From contig QYQA01000049.1 in assembly GCA_007280285.1 (NCBI GenBank), positions 1-52,577 of the forward strand: a stretch of 52,577 nucleotides of DNA. The letters run 5' to 3'. Under the pieces are notes generated by a model. That model ran no database searches. It was not told the DNA's origin and saw only the letters and a list, made by a program, of their open reading frames with translations. The stretch is from Methylococcus sp. (GTDB lineage: Bacteria > Pseudomonadota > Gammaproteobacteria > Methylococcales > Methylococcaceae). Below, piece after piece: positions 17,371 to 25,418 of this stretch (positions are counted from its first letter, which is position 1; every line of letters begins with the position of its first letter). The position numbers and the translations under genes are program-made.

Positions 17371-17399
17371 AAAACCCGGCCATTGGCCGGGTTTTTTTT
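17371..17399. terminator. Bidirectional intrinsic terminator
   Basis: CCCGGCC-ATT-GGCCGGG (17375-17391) is flanked by an A-run on the left and eight Ts on the right. It lies between two convergent genes, the lipoprotein at 16745 and the metallophosphoesterase at 17434, and can serve both. Confidence 0.9.
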
Positions 17400-17433
17400 G
17401 TTCCCTAAGGAACGGGGCTTTAGTTACCCGTTA

Positions 17434-18552
17434 TCAAAAGTTGCAGGTCGTCAAAGGATCCTTACAGTATGGAACGTTTTCAACAGTGAAAAGATCTTTG
17501 CTGCGTGGATTAACCGTCAAGCGAACCCATTCAGCTGGTGCGTTGGTTGAACCTTGGACGATCACGCGGATGAGATTCGTCACCGCCTGGGTGTTGTGGA
17601 TCTTACCTGAAGCGCTGTTGGGATCTGCCAGTGGCTGGTCCTTCCCATAAAGATGAGAATCACCATTAAAAAGGAGAACCGGATTACCAAAATCCACTGA
17701 TGCATTAGCCAATGCCTTCACGAAGGGAGTATAGCCTGCAAGACCATCACCAGCGGGTGGCAAGGCAGCAGGATCCCACATGTCAGCCTGAATACCAATG
17801 ACCACACCCTTTGCATGACGCTTCTTAGCAAGGTCAAATGCCTTCTGGAGCCAACGAATATCAGCAGCGGTTCGCGTTGCGACTTCATCAGCCTGAGCGG
17901 CTACATTCACAAAAGGAGCCGCCCATGGCAGGGTGTCATTATTAGAACCTGGCATGTTGACGGTCACAAAAACAATGCGGTTGGTTTCCCACATCACGTT
18001 TTCAACGTACTGCGCATCCTTAGGGAAAGCAGGATCAAAGTCGCTCGCCTGCGTCGTTACAGGTTGATCATTGATACCGAGGGTACGGCCAGGTACTGAG
18101 AAAAACAGCTGACGAACAGCGGTTAATTCATTGAGAGGAGCACCGGCACTTTTCTGCTTGGTCTTCTGACAGTCTGTCCACTCATTATCGCCTGGGGTAT
18201 AAACCAAAGGTGCTTTGAATTGTTGGAACTTACCAAAAACGCCCTGGTTCCAGCCTGGGTCAGAGGTTGCAATCGGAGGCAGAATCCCAGCGCTCGTGCA
18301 AGGCATGCTGCCTGAGTGGATGTCACCCACATGCAAGACGCGAGTGATCTTGCTTGGATCATTATTGATCGAATCGATCAGCAGTTTGGCGTTATTCAAA
18401 AGCAGTGCGTTATAAGGCCAGTCACCAAAGACCGCCATGGAAAATGGCTTGGTTGAACCATAGTTATCCGCATAGTTATCGCGGGCGAACGCCTGCGATC
18501 CCGTCGCCATCAATGCCACCAACAGCATGGATGAAATATTCATTTTTTTCAT
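17434..18552 (-). CDS. Secreted calcineurin-like metallophosphoesterase
   Basis: A 372-residue exported phosphoesterase. Residues 1-23 are a signal peptide (MLLVALMATGSQAFA). The metal-binding motifs of the calcineurin-like superfamily are present in order: FGDWPYN (GD of motif 1), HVGDIHSG (motif 2), TPGDNEWTDC (GD-N-E in place of GNHE, motif 3) and LFNGDSHLYGKD (GDSH in place of GHxH). It probably releases phosphate from organic phosphoesters or phosphodiesters in the periplasm or medium; the substrate cannot be read from sequence. It has its own transcription unit with a PhoB-box-like promoter closely resembling that of phoA, which supports a role in phosphate scavenging. An in-frame ATG at 18543 is an alternative start. 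Confidence 0.85.
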   Translation of the reverse strand: MKKMNISSMLLVALMATGSQAFARDNYADNYGSTKPFSMAVFGDWPYNALLLNNAKLLIDSINNDPSKITRVLHVGDIHSGSMPCTSAGILPPIATSDPGWNQGVFGKFQQFKAPLVYTPGDNEWTDCQKTKQKSAGAPLNELTAVRQLFFSVPGRTLGINDQPVTTQASDFDPAFPKDAQYVENVMWETNRIVFVTVNMPGSNNDTLPWAAPFVNVAAQADEVATRTAADIRWLQKAFDLAKKRHAKGVVIGIQADMWDPAALPPAGDGLAGYTPFVKALANASVDFGNPVLLFNGDSHLYGKDQPLADPNSASGKIHNTQAVTNLIRVIVQGSTNAPAEWVRLTVNPRSKDLFTVENVPYCKDPLTTCNF

Positions 18553-18657
18553 ATCGTTGTCTCGTGAAGGATGAGCCTTTGGCTCTAAAATTTTGAAGCT
18601 TTCTTACCGTGAGTCACCTTAGGAACCTCATTACTTGGTTACCTTCATGGCATGACC

Positions 18658-18691
18658 ATTCTATGTATGCCTTGTTACGGTTTTGTTTCAA
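18658..18691 (-). promoter_or_regulatory. PhoB-box-like promoter of the metallophosphoesterase
   Basis: Minus strand tTGAAAC-AAAA-cCGTAAC (18674-18691), 10 bp, then TAGAAT (18658-18663). The element shares GTTACGGTNNTGTTTC (plus-strand sense) with the phoA promoter at 21265, including spacing to the -10. Confidence 0.5.
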
Positions 18692-18718
18692 AGTCGTGGT
18701 AGCAACTCTGCATGCTCA

Positions 18719-19477
18719 CTATTCGTGATGATCGCCATGATCATGGGTGTGCTCGCCACTCAACCGCATGATTTTCTGAACCGCGGGGTCTTGCTCCATA
18801 TCCCCGAGATCGGTGAAATCGATATGGCGGTAATCATTGAGCTTGGCGGTCGTCATCGGTTTGATCGAGGCTGTCGATGGTGACTTGCAAGAAACTAAGT
18901 CTAAATCCTCATCTATCGCCGGCCCATGCCTTGAGATTGATTTCGGCAGCTTGAGTGATGGGAGCCACTCCATCTTGACATCGACCCCATCCAGCTTCCC
19001 CTGATAGGTCTCGAGGATCACGCCATAAGAGGTCTCTTTAGCCGCCAACTTAAGATCCTTACCCAACTGACGGGTATCGACAATCGACCAGATCGTTGAC
19101 CAAGGGACTAAACGATTGGACGCCTTAAGATCCCCATCGGTGTATTCGAGTGCAACCCGATCTTGATTGAAGAGCCGGATCTTAAACAGTCGATCCTGAT
19201 TGTCACGCTCCCAGATTTCACCCTGGTCGGTCGCAAGATCGCGCGTTTCCGTGCGATTGGGTTGCCGCATAAAATACCAATTCGCATGGAACGTCTTTTG
19301 ATCCTTCACCCAGGTCTTTTGATACTCACAGGTCATGGGATCCATGTCCTTAAGACCATGGAGCATTTCAGCACTCAAAGGCCTTGAATCTTTCCCAGAC
19401 AGGGATGCACAACCCAGAAACAGTGTAGGTAAAGCTGCCAACAACAATCTTTTTTTATTAAGAGAGAACATCGTCAT
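18719..19477 (-). CDS. Lipoprotein with histidine-rich tail
   Basis: About 252 residues from the ATG at 19477; GTG at 19486 and ATG at 19471 are alternatives. The signal peptide LLLAALPTLFLGC gives a lipidated Cys. The mature protein is soluble, mostly beta and charged (IWERDNQDRLFKIRLFNQ, KMEWLPSLKLPKSIS), and ends in GEHTHDHGDHHE, a cluster of His and acidic residues that could bind zinc or another metal. It follows phoA across a terminator, so it is either a read-through second gene or separately transcribed. I do not recognise the family. A link with PhoA, a zinc enzyme, is only a suggestion from position and the His tail. Confidence 0.75.
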   Translation of the reverse strand: MTMFSLNKKRLLLAALPTLFLGCASLSGKDSRPLSAEMLHGLKDMDPMTCEYQKTWVKDQKTFHANWYFMRQPNRTETRDLATDQGEIWERDNQDRLFKIRLFNQDRVALEYTDGDLKASNRLVPWSTIWSIVDTRQLGKDLKLAAKETSYGVILETYQGKLDGVDVKMEWLPSLKLPKSISRHGPAIDEDLDLVSCKSPSTASIKPMTTAKLNDYRHIDFTDLGDMEQDPAVQKIMRLSGEHTHDHGDHHE

Positions 19478-19493
19478 AGAGATCACTGGACAA

Positions 19494-19521
19494 ATAAAAA
19501 CAGGGGCTTAAAAAGCCCCTG
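19494..19521 (-). terminator. Intrinsic terminator of phoA
   Basis: CAGGGGCTT and its complement form a 9-bp stem with a 3-nt loop (19501-19521). On the minus strand it is followed by TTTTTATTTG. It lies 24 bp after the phoA stop. Confidence 0.85.
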
Positions 19522-19544
19522 TCGTTCAGTCTGACGAATTGGAT

Positions 19545-21170
19545 TTATTTAAATCCAAGCGCCGCCGCCATCACGTGATAGATCACGAGATTTTCTTGGG
19601 TACCATGGAAGAGCCACGCATAAGGGCCCGTGGCATAGATCGCAACGTCTTCACCGGCATGAGTTTCACTACCACCGGTACCCGTTGGAACCAAGGCTTG
19701 CTGATGAAAGTTCTTAGCCGTGGTGTCAACGTCCGTCATATTAACCGTACGCCCCGTGTTGGTTGGATAAGCCGCATCCCCGTCAGCACCCACATTGTAG
19801 CCGCCACCATTCGCATAGCTCAGCGTGGTGTAGGGTGCCTTGTCAACCGCCTGCACATACCCTGCTTGAGGGTTATCAAACCCGACGACCTTCCCGAGGA
19901 TATTGTTACCACGCTGTGGGTAACCAGCGATCGTGAAGACATGGCTGTGGTCCGCGGAGACCACAATCAAGGTGTCCTTATCAAGCTTCAGCTCGGCAAG
20001 GGTCGCTTGCGCTTGCTTGACTGCATCAGACAGAGCGATCGCGTCGGTCAGAGCGCGGTAAGCATTACCGGCGTGGTGACCATGATCGATACGGCCCGCT
20101 TCAACATGAAGGTAAAAACCTTTCTTGTTGTTCTTGAGGATACGGATCGACTTGTCGGTCAGAGCAGCAAGGCTCGGCTCACCCGCTGAGGTCGTATTCC
20201 GATCCGCTTCATACTGCATGTGAGATGGCTCAAAAAGACCCAAGACATGACTGGCTGATGCAGGATTGATTTGGTTGAAGCCCGCCGTATCGGTAATGAA
20301 TGAGGCCCCTGTGTGCGCTTTAACCCAATCTTCGGTCAAATTACGACCGTCCTTACGTTTCCCTAAGACCGTTGTATACTCTGGATCCTTGACGGTGTTT
20401 GGGAGGAAATAGGTACGGCCGCCACCAAAGACGACGTCAATGCCATCGCCATGCTTAAATTCAATCAACTGGCGAGCGATGTCTGGAATCACGCAGCCTG
20501 CTGCTGGCTGATTGGAATCTGCTTCCCAGTCACGATTGGTCGTATGCGCATAGTTGGCTGCAGGCGTTGCGTGGGTGATCCGCGCGGTACTGACAACACC
20601 GGTTGAAAGACCTGCATCTTCTGCACGCTCAAGAATCGTCGGGAGGGAATTGGCTGCAAGATCCGGCCGATTACAATCAGCCACCGTAGTGCCATGGGTC
20701 ATGGTCTGGTTAACCGAGAGCTCATCACCGTTGGTCTTGATACCCGTGACCATGGCGGTCATGGTTGGCGCAGAATCAGGGGTCTGCTGGTTGACGCTAT
20801 AGGTCTTTGAATGAGCCAAATAGGGGAAGCTTTCGAAGCTCAGGAAATTTTCTTCACCACTAGATGCGGTGGCGCCATTGCCTGTTCCGATGATACCGGG
20901 CTGCTGACCTTGAAGAATACGGGCGGCCGTGACCGTAGAAACGCCCATCCCGTCACCGACGAAGAAGATGACATTCTTCGCTCTACGGATATTTTTCTGC
21001 AGTTTCTTGGCATCGGCAACTGCCAGCTTACCGGCATCAAACCAGGAGGTTGCACTTGACATTGGGGGGGTAAAGGAATCCGGTGTCGGTGCAGCGATTG
21101 CACCGAGACTCAGGGTCGCTAACAAGGAGGCGGCCATCACCACCATTCCCTGCTTCAGATTTGTATTCAT
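19545..21170 (-). CDS. phoA: Alkaline phosphatase PhoA
   Basis: A 541-residue exported alkaline phosphatase that hydrolyses phosphomonoesters in the periplasm. ATG at 21170 with GGAGCGAATGT upstream. Signal peptide to about residue 27 (LATLSLGAIA). Active-site features in order: FFVGDGMGVSTV (first metal Asp), QTPDSAPTMTAMVTG (nucleophile Ser in DSA), THATPAANYAH, HVEAGRIDHGHHAGNA (metal-binding Asp/His), VSADHSHVF and ETHAGEDVAIYATGP (metal His). The length is somewhat above the E. coli enzyme (471 aa), as in many environmental PhoA proteins. It is a single-gene unit with a PhoB-box-like promoter at 21265 and a strong terminator downstream, so phosphate-starvation control is likely. Confidence 0.95.
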   Translation of the reverse strand: MNTNLKQGMVVMAASLLATLSLGAIAAPTPDSFTPPMSSATSWFDAGKLAVADAKKLQKNIRRAKNVIFFVGDGMGVSTVTAARILQGQQPGIIGTGNGATASSGEENFLSFESFPYLAHSKTYSVNQQTPDSAPTMTAMVTGIKTNGDELSVNQTMTHGTTVADCNRPDLAANSLPTILERAEDAGLSTGVVSTARITHATPAANYAHTTNRDWEADSNQPAAGCVIPDIARQLIEFKHGDGIDVVFGGGRTYFLPNTVKDPEYTTVLGKRKDGRNLTEDWVKAHTGASFITDTAGFNQINPASASHVLGLFEPSHMQYEADRNTTSAGEPSLAALTDKSIRILKNNKKGFYLHVEAGRIDHGHHAGNAYRALTDAIALSDAVKQAQATLAELKLDKDTLIVVSADHSHVFTIAGYPQRGNNILGKVVGFDNPQAGYVQAVDKAPYTTLSYANGGGYNVGADGDAAYPTNTGRTVNMTDVDTTAKNFHQQALVPTGTGGSETHAGEDVAIYATGPYAWLFHGTQENLVIYHVMAAALGFK

Positions 21171-21248
21171 ACATTCGCTCCGTAAGCTATTTCAGACTTT
21201 ATGGGGCGACCATTAAAGGGCGCCGGCTTCTCAATATTTCACTGTGGA

Positions 21249-21282
21249 ACCATATAGTCAGATTGTTACGGTAATGTTTCTC
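21249..21282 (-). promoter_or_regulatory. PhoB-box-like promoter of phoA
   Basis: Minus strand gAGAAAC-ATTA-cCGTAAC (21265-21282), 10 bp, then TATGGT (21249-21254). It shares GTTACGGTNNTGTTTC with the metallophosphoesterase promoter. The rest of the 320-bp gap 21171-21490 holds no gene that I can see. Confidence 0.5.
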
Positions 21283-21490
21283 AAAGATGAAATGTCTATG
21301 AATTTTCCAAGCAGAAGAGTCAACTCATAGCGGCCATCCCCACTGCTGCGACCACATCACGCACTGATGAAGCGATGGACCGAGCCATGCCATTTTTCTT
21401 TTGATGACGTATCCTGTACAAAAGGCACTAACAGCATCAAGGTCAAACCCTTTTTAGCCCGCCCCATCATTTATTCAAGAGGACTTCAGA

Positions 21491-22693
21491 TTGACGCAGT
21501 ATTGGGGCAACCGATTTAAACGATCTTTCCTAGTTCTTTTGTTGACCGGCGCTTCAAGCGGCTGCTTTTCGCCACCGGCATTGGACCTCTCGGTCATGAG
21601 CTATGACCGAGTGACCAGCGATCTCCTCTCCCAGCAACTGCTTCTTAATATTGCCCGGGCAAGGCATCACCAGCCCATCCACTTCACGGCCGTTTCAAAT
21701 ATCGCGGCCACCTTTGATTTTCGGTTTAACGCAGGCGCGGGACCTGCGATGACCGGAAGTTCAGGCGGGATGCTGGTTCCGACCATTGGTGGCAGCGTCG
21801 CTGAAAATCCAACGATCACCATTGTCCCGATCGAGGGGGAAGAGTTCACCAAGCGGCTCCTCACCCCCATTAAGGAAAGCATGCTGACGCTCTTAATTGA
21901 ACAGGGCGCCGATGTTGATCTCGTGCTTCGGCTCATTGCCGGGGAATTTAGAAGCCCAAAACAAAAGGGCTCGCATGAGGTGGTCTATCACAACAGGCCC
22001 AATGACCCGAAGGACTACGCCTATTTCAGGCGCATCGTTCTTCACCTGTCATCGATCCAGGATCGCAATGCACTCTACATCGAACCCCTTCGTTTTGAGC
22101 AGCATTGGGATTTTCCCTTGACCCAGTTCACCCCGGAAACGCTCGCCACCGTTGGAAAGGACTACGATGTAGTGCTGACGCCAGATGGCCGACACTACCG
22201 ACTGTCAAAAATTGTGAGCGGTCGCGTGGTGATGTCCAATTACGATCCCAAAACGCTCTCCAATAATGAAAAGATGCGCTTAAATGAGTGGGCAGAGGTC
22301 AGCCCTGACAACGAACTCATTGTTGATATCCGAAAGGAATACACGGGAGGAGACTTCCCCATCGAAGGGAACTTCCATCTTCGAAGCCTCGCCAACGTCA
22401 TTGATTTTATTGGAAAAAGCATGACTGAAGAACCTGAGTTTCAGGTGGCGCCGGATGCAAGAACCCCAAAAACGACCGAAAACCCCACCAAAACCCTCGA
22501 GATCATAGAAAGCGAGGACTATCCTGACGACACCGATATCGCCATCAAGCTTAATGGTCTCTACTATGCCGTTGGGCCTGAACATGGATACCAGTGGAAC
22601 CGGGAGGCCTTTACTCTTCTCCACCAAATGTTCCAGATGACCGTCACAGAACTCCCCCGCGCGGGCATTCCAAGCCTGACGATCGCGAAGTAG
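21491..22693 (+). CDS. Large lipoprotein of unknown function
   Basis: A 400-residue protein with TTG start at 21491, supported by AAGAGGACTTCAGA just before it. The signal peptide FLVLLLTGASSGC places a lipidated Cys near residue 25. The mature N-terminus LDLSVMSYDRVTSDLLSQQL and the stretch LLNIARARHHQPIHFTAVSNI are followed by a Gly-rich segment (FRFNAGAGPAM to MLVPTIGGSV) and a mostly soluble body with IEGEEFTKRLLTPI. I recall uncharacterised envelope proteins with the same LLNIARAR..P..F region but cannot give a function. It is transcribed away from phoA and ends 7 bp before the convergent membrane-protein gene. Confidence 0.75.
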   Translation: MTQYWGNRFKRSFLVLLLTGASSGCFSPPALDLSVMSYDRVTSDLLSQQLLLNIARARHHQPIHFTAVSNIAATFDFRFNAGAGPAMTGSSGGMLVPTIGGSVAENPTITIVPIEGEEFTKRLLTPIKESMLTLLIEQGADVDLVLRLIAGEFRSPKQKGSHEVVYHNRPNDPKDYAYFRRIVLHLSSIQDRNALYIEPLRFEQHWDFPLTQFTPETLATVGKDYDVVLTPDGRHYRLSKIVSGRVVMSNYDPKTLSNNEKMRLNEWAEVSPDNELIVDIRKEYTGGDFPIEGNFHLRSLANVIDFIGKSMTEEPEFQVAPDARTPKTTENPTKTLEIIESEDYPDDTDIAIKLNGLYYAVGPEHGYQWNREAFTLLHQMFQMTVTELPRAGIPSLTIAK

Positions 22694-22700
22694 CGAGACC

Positions 22701-23096
22701 TTAACCGACGTCCTTAGGGATCTTGACCGTGGTCAGGGCTTGGGCCGGTTGCGGGTTCGACAAAGGCGCAGTCCGAGGGGGATAGCGGGCATCGAGATCT
22801 CCTGCAAAGCGGTTGACTAGCTGAAGGGCGCCATCAAAGGCCTTAGGAAAACGCCGGTGAATAGGACGGGTGACTTTGACGCCCATTTCTGGCCAAAGAA
22901 TCAGAATCCCAAAAATCCAGTAAGGTGGCACCCCCGGCATGCCCACCTCGCTTAAAAGCCCCGTCACCAGAAGTAACCAGCCCACATCCCGAGGCAAATG
23001 CTCGATCGCTTTGAGCGCGTCAAGATGCTCTTGATGACGCTGTTCGCGGGAGACTTTGAGGCTTTTATTCTTTGGGTCAGACTCGGGAGCATTCAT
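22701..23096 (-). CDS. Small membrane protein (PGPGW-like)
   Basis: A 131-residue protein. A charged N-terminal segment (SREQRHQEHLDALKAIEHLP) precedes a hydrophobic core, VGWLLLVTGLLSEVGMPGVP and YWIFGILILWPEMG, that makes one or two membrane segments with a Gly/Pro turn like that of PGPGW-family putative membrane proteins. The tail is basic, then Pro-rich. Function unknown. It is read towards the lipoprotein gene at 21491 and follows the small ORF at 23294. Confidence 0.65.
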   Translation of the reverse strand: MNAPESDPKNKSLKVSREQRHQEHLDALKAIEHLPRDVGWLLLVTGLLSEVGMPGVPPYWIFGILILWPEMGVKVTRPIHRRFPKAFDGALQLVNRFAGDLDARYPPRTAPLSNPQPAQALTTVKIPKDVG

Positions 23097-23169
23097 AGGA
23101 GGGCTTCAATGAAGGAGGGAGATATCGTCCATACTGACAAGATTAAGGGCCAATGGCCATTCTAGCGAT

Positions 23170-23200
23170 AAAAAAAATCCCGCCCCAGATGAGGCGGGAT
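23170..23200 (-). terminator. Intrinsic terminator
   Basis: ATCCCGCC and its complement form an 8-bp stem around an 8-nt loop (23177-23200). On the minus strand it is followed by seven or more Ts. It ends a minus-strand transcript from the small ORF at 23294 or from the LpxH-like gene. Confidence 0.85.
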
Positions 23201-23293
23201 GATAGCCAGTCAAACGTGAAACGCTGCCTGGGTCCCCCAACTTGCGGCTCTTCAGAGTGGGCGCCCTCAAAAGCCTCCAACCATAGTGATAAC

Positions 23294-23476
23294 TTAACTG
23301 GCCCCGCAAAGAGACGAAAGCGGGCTCCATAGGCTCTCAGCGACCCCACAGAAGCCTAAGGGACCCTTCTCTCCAATCCACCCCATCAAAAAAAGGGCAA
23401 GCACTGTGACGATGGCCGTCATGGTCACCCCCCATTCGGCCAAATAGTGCAGTACCTTGCTTTTTTCGCTCGCCAC
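23294..23476 (-). CDS. Possible small membrane protein
   Basis: A 60-residue frame with GTG start at 23476 and AAAGGGATA upstream. The middle is one clear transmembrane segment (VTMTAIVTVLALFLMGWIG) after a charged N-terminus (ASEKSKVLHYLAEWG). The last 15 residues look less natural, and the next frame stays open for another 50 codons, so a frameshift or a different true end is possible. It lies between the LpxH-like gene and a strong terminator, which supports transcription here. Function unknown. Confidence 0.4.
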   Translation of the reverse strand: MASEKSKVLHYLAEWGVTMTAIVTVLALFLMGWIGEKGPLGFCGVAESLWSPLSSLCGAS

Positions 23477-23543
23477 CAGAGATATCCCTTTAGGTCTTCG
23501 TTATCTTAAAAAATATATCAATCTAGGATGACGGCTTGATGAA

Positions 23544-23564
23544 AGCTTCAGCCCCTCTGAAGCT
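23544..23564 (-). terminator. Hairpin after the LpxH-like gene
   Basis: AGCTTCAG-CCCCT-CTGAAGCT, an 8-bp perfect stem immediately after the stop codon of the LpxH-like gene. The following minus-strand bases TTTCATC give only a weak T-tract, so termination may be partial. Confidence 0.45.
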
Positions 23565-23565
23565 G

Positions 23566-24402
23566 TCAGACGCCAGCACCGACGTCAGTCACTCCTGACG
23601 GCACATCCTGTTCCTCCGTCATGTCCTCGACCAGGTCCCCACCTTTGCTAATCAAAGAAGGATCCCAGCGGATCAGCTCTAGACGCCCACAATCATGCTC
23701 GACGATCGCAGTGCAGCTCTCCACGAAATCACCGGTATTGACGTAAAGAAAGCCGTCCATTTCCTTGATCTCAGGATGGTGAATATGCCCACAAATGACC
23801 CCATCAAGGCCTTCATCTTTGAGGGTCATCACAATGCTCTCCTCATAATCTGAAATAAACTGGACGGCATTCTTGACCTTGAATTTGATATAGGCGGCCA
23901 GGGAGAAATGAGACTGGATGCCCATCACCCGACGAACCGCCCGAACCGCCCGATTGACCTCTAGGAGGAAGTCATAGCCCTTGCTGCCCAACTTAGCGAT
24001 CCATTGATGGTATTTCGCAATCGTGTCGTATTCATCACCGTGCACGACCAGAAAGCGCTTGCCATCGACCGTGGTATGGACGATCGAATTACGGACTTCG
24101 ATATCCCCAAAGACATGCTCGTCGTATTCCCGCACATTTTCATCATGATTCCCTGGGACATAGATGACCTTGGTGTCATGACGCGCCTTTCTGAGAATCT
24201 TCTGGATGATGGTGTTATGGTCCCGCGGCCAATAGACCCTTTTTGAGAGCGCCCAGAAGTCGATAATGTCACCGACAAGATAGAGCTTTTCACTCTCGTT
24301 ATGCTTCAGAAAATCCAACAGGGTGTCCGCCTGACATTGGGTTGATCCAATGTGGAGGTCCGAAATGAAGATCGTTTTGTAGCGTCTGGTGATCATAATC
24401 AA
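23566..24402 (-). CDS. LpxH-like UDP-2,3-diacylglucosamine diphosphatase family protein
   Basis: A 278-residue cytoplasmic metallophosphoesterase. It has the full motif set: ISDLHIGS (motif 1), LVGDIIDFW (motif 2), VPGNHDENV (motif 3), VVHGDEYD (motif 4) and CGHIHHPEI (motif 5). The long-form layout and FLLEVNRAVRAVRRVMG insert match the LpxH-related subgroup found in many proteobacteria, which hydrolyses UDP-2,3-diacylglucosamine in lipid A synthesis or an equivalent phosphoester. Members of this subgroup are not all proven LpxH enzymes. It is read divergently from olsB (225-bp gap), so it borders the lipid genes. Confidence 0.8.
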   Translation of the reverse strand: MIMITRRYKTIFISDLHIGSTQCQADTLLDFLKHNESEKLYLVGDIIDFWALSKRVYWPRDHNTIIQKILRKARHDTKVIYVPGNHDENVREYDEHVFGDIEVRNSIVHTTVDGKRFLVVHGDEYDTIAKYHQWIAKLGSKGYDFLLEVNRAVRAVRRVMGIQSHFSLAAYIKFKVKNAVQFISDYEESIVMTLKDEGLDGVICGHIHHPEIKEMDGFLYVNTGDFVESCTAIVEHDCGRLELIRWDPSLISKGGDLVEDMTEEQDVPSGVTDVGAGV

Positions 24403-24538
24403 AGGTGCAACATAGACCGAGTCGAAGGGAATTCACGGAAGCAGACCCCTTGCTCCAAACTTTAGGGGCCAGCTGTCCCTGAGCGATGGCCAGCCGCGAT
24501 TATTTCAGCACGATGTTACAGCAAGGTGACCCAAAAGG

Positions 24539-24572
24539 CCGTCACAAAACCTTAACCCTTTTGCAATCATTC
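24539..24572 (+). promoter_or_regulatory. PhoB-box-like promoter of olsBA
   Basis: cCGTCAC-AAAA-cCTTAAC (24539-24556), 10 bp, then TCATTC (24567-24572), a weak -10. The half-sites and AAAA spacer resemble the metallophosphoesterase box. It lies 55 bp before the ATG at 24627, which favours that start over in-frame codons upstream. Confidence 0.4.
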
Positions 24573-24626
24573 CATCATGAAGCCTCGGTATCGTGCCCCG
24601 TCACCCTGACCCATCGCGGACCCTTA

Positions 24627-25418
24627 ATGAAATCATCCCCGACCGATCCGATCGCCGTTAAACCTCGCCGTTTTGTCGCTGAAGTCGCGGACTCTCTGGA
24701 TGATATTCGGGAGGCGCAGGCCCTTCGTTACCGAGTCTTCTCAGGGGAAATGGGGGCTCACCTTCATACCCTCATTGAAGGTCTTGATTACGATGAGGTG
24801 GACGATTACTGCGATCATCTCTTAGTGAAGGATTTGACGACAGGAAGGATCGTTGCCTCAACCCGGCTACTCCCTGATACAGGCGCTGCAAGACTCGGCC
24901 ATTTCTATTCCGAGGGCGAATTCCATATCGAAAAGGTTCTGGCTCTTCCCGGGCGTTTTCTCGAAATTGGCCGGACCTGCGTGGATCCCGACTATCGGGG
25001 TAGCGTCGTCCTAAGTGCGCTCTGGAACGGTCTTGCGGCTTACGCCTGCTCCAGGCGCTTTGACTACTTGATGGGCTGCGCGAGCATCTCCCCAGGTCCC
25101 AGTGGATTTGCGGTGGATGCGGTGTACCGCCAAATCAAGCCTGAGCAGTTTGGTCCGAGTGAGCTTCATGTCAGACCGAAAACCCCTGTGCCGGATACTC
25201 TGCGCTGCGTCCGTGATGAGAGCGGCATTCCTCCCCTACTATCGGCCTATCTTCGCCTTGGCTGCTGGATCCTCGGGGAACCCTGCCTCGATGCCGACTT
25301 TAATGTCATGGACGTTTTCATTCTGCTCGATCTTTCGCGCCTTCAGGAACGCTACGAAAGACGCTTTGTCGCCACCCAACCAGAAACCGATCGTGCCGTC
25401 TTTTCGGGTCTGGTTTAA
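24627..25418 (+). CDS. olsB: OlsB-type ornithine N-acyltransferase
   Basis: A 263-residue GNAT-fold acyltransferase that, in characterised homologues, transfers a 3-hydroxyacyl group from acyl carrier protein to ornithine, the first step of ornithine-lipid synthesis. Family features include LDDIREAQALRYRVFSGEMG at the start, EVDDYCDHLLVKD, VASTRLLP, FLEIGRTCVDPDYRG (the E-GRTCV-PDYR signature) and LMGCASI. The ATG at 24627 is preferred because a promoter-like element lies inside the longer frame starting at 24486. The stop overlaps the olsA start, so the two are coupled. Ornithine lipids contain no phosphorus and replace phospholipids under phosphate limitation in several bacteria, which fits this neighbourhood. 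Confidence 0.85.
   Translation: MKSSPTDPIAVKPRRFVAEVADSLDDIREAQALRYRVFSGEMGAHLHTLIEGLDYDEVDDYCDHLLVKDLTTGRIVASTRLLPDTGAARLGHFYSEGEFHIEKVLALPGRFLEIGRTCVDPDYRGSVVLSALWNGLAAYACSRRFDYLMGCASISPGPSGFAVDAVYRQIKPEQFGPSELHVRPKTPVPDTLRCVRDESGIPPLLSAYLRLGCWILGEPCLDADFNVMDVFILLDLSRLQERYERRFVATQPETDRAVFSGLV

Noticed and set aside
23106-23349. Two alternative minus-strand frames running through 23177-23200
   Set aside because: They read through a strong terminator and have no family features. One may mark a frameshift, which is noted under the small membrane frame.
24486-24626. Longer N-terminus for olsB
   Set aside because: The extra residues do not resemble the family, and a promoter-like element lies inside them; ATG 24627 fits OlsB length.
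25102-25392. Long upstream extension of olsA
   Set aside because: It overlaps olsB coding sequence and lacks PlsC features. The family starts near the membrane segment at about 25430.
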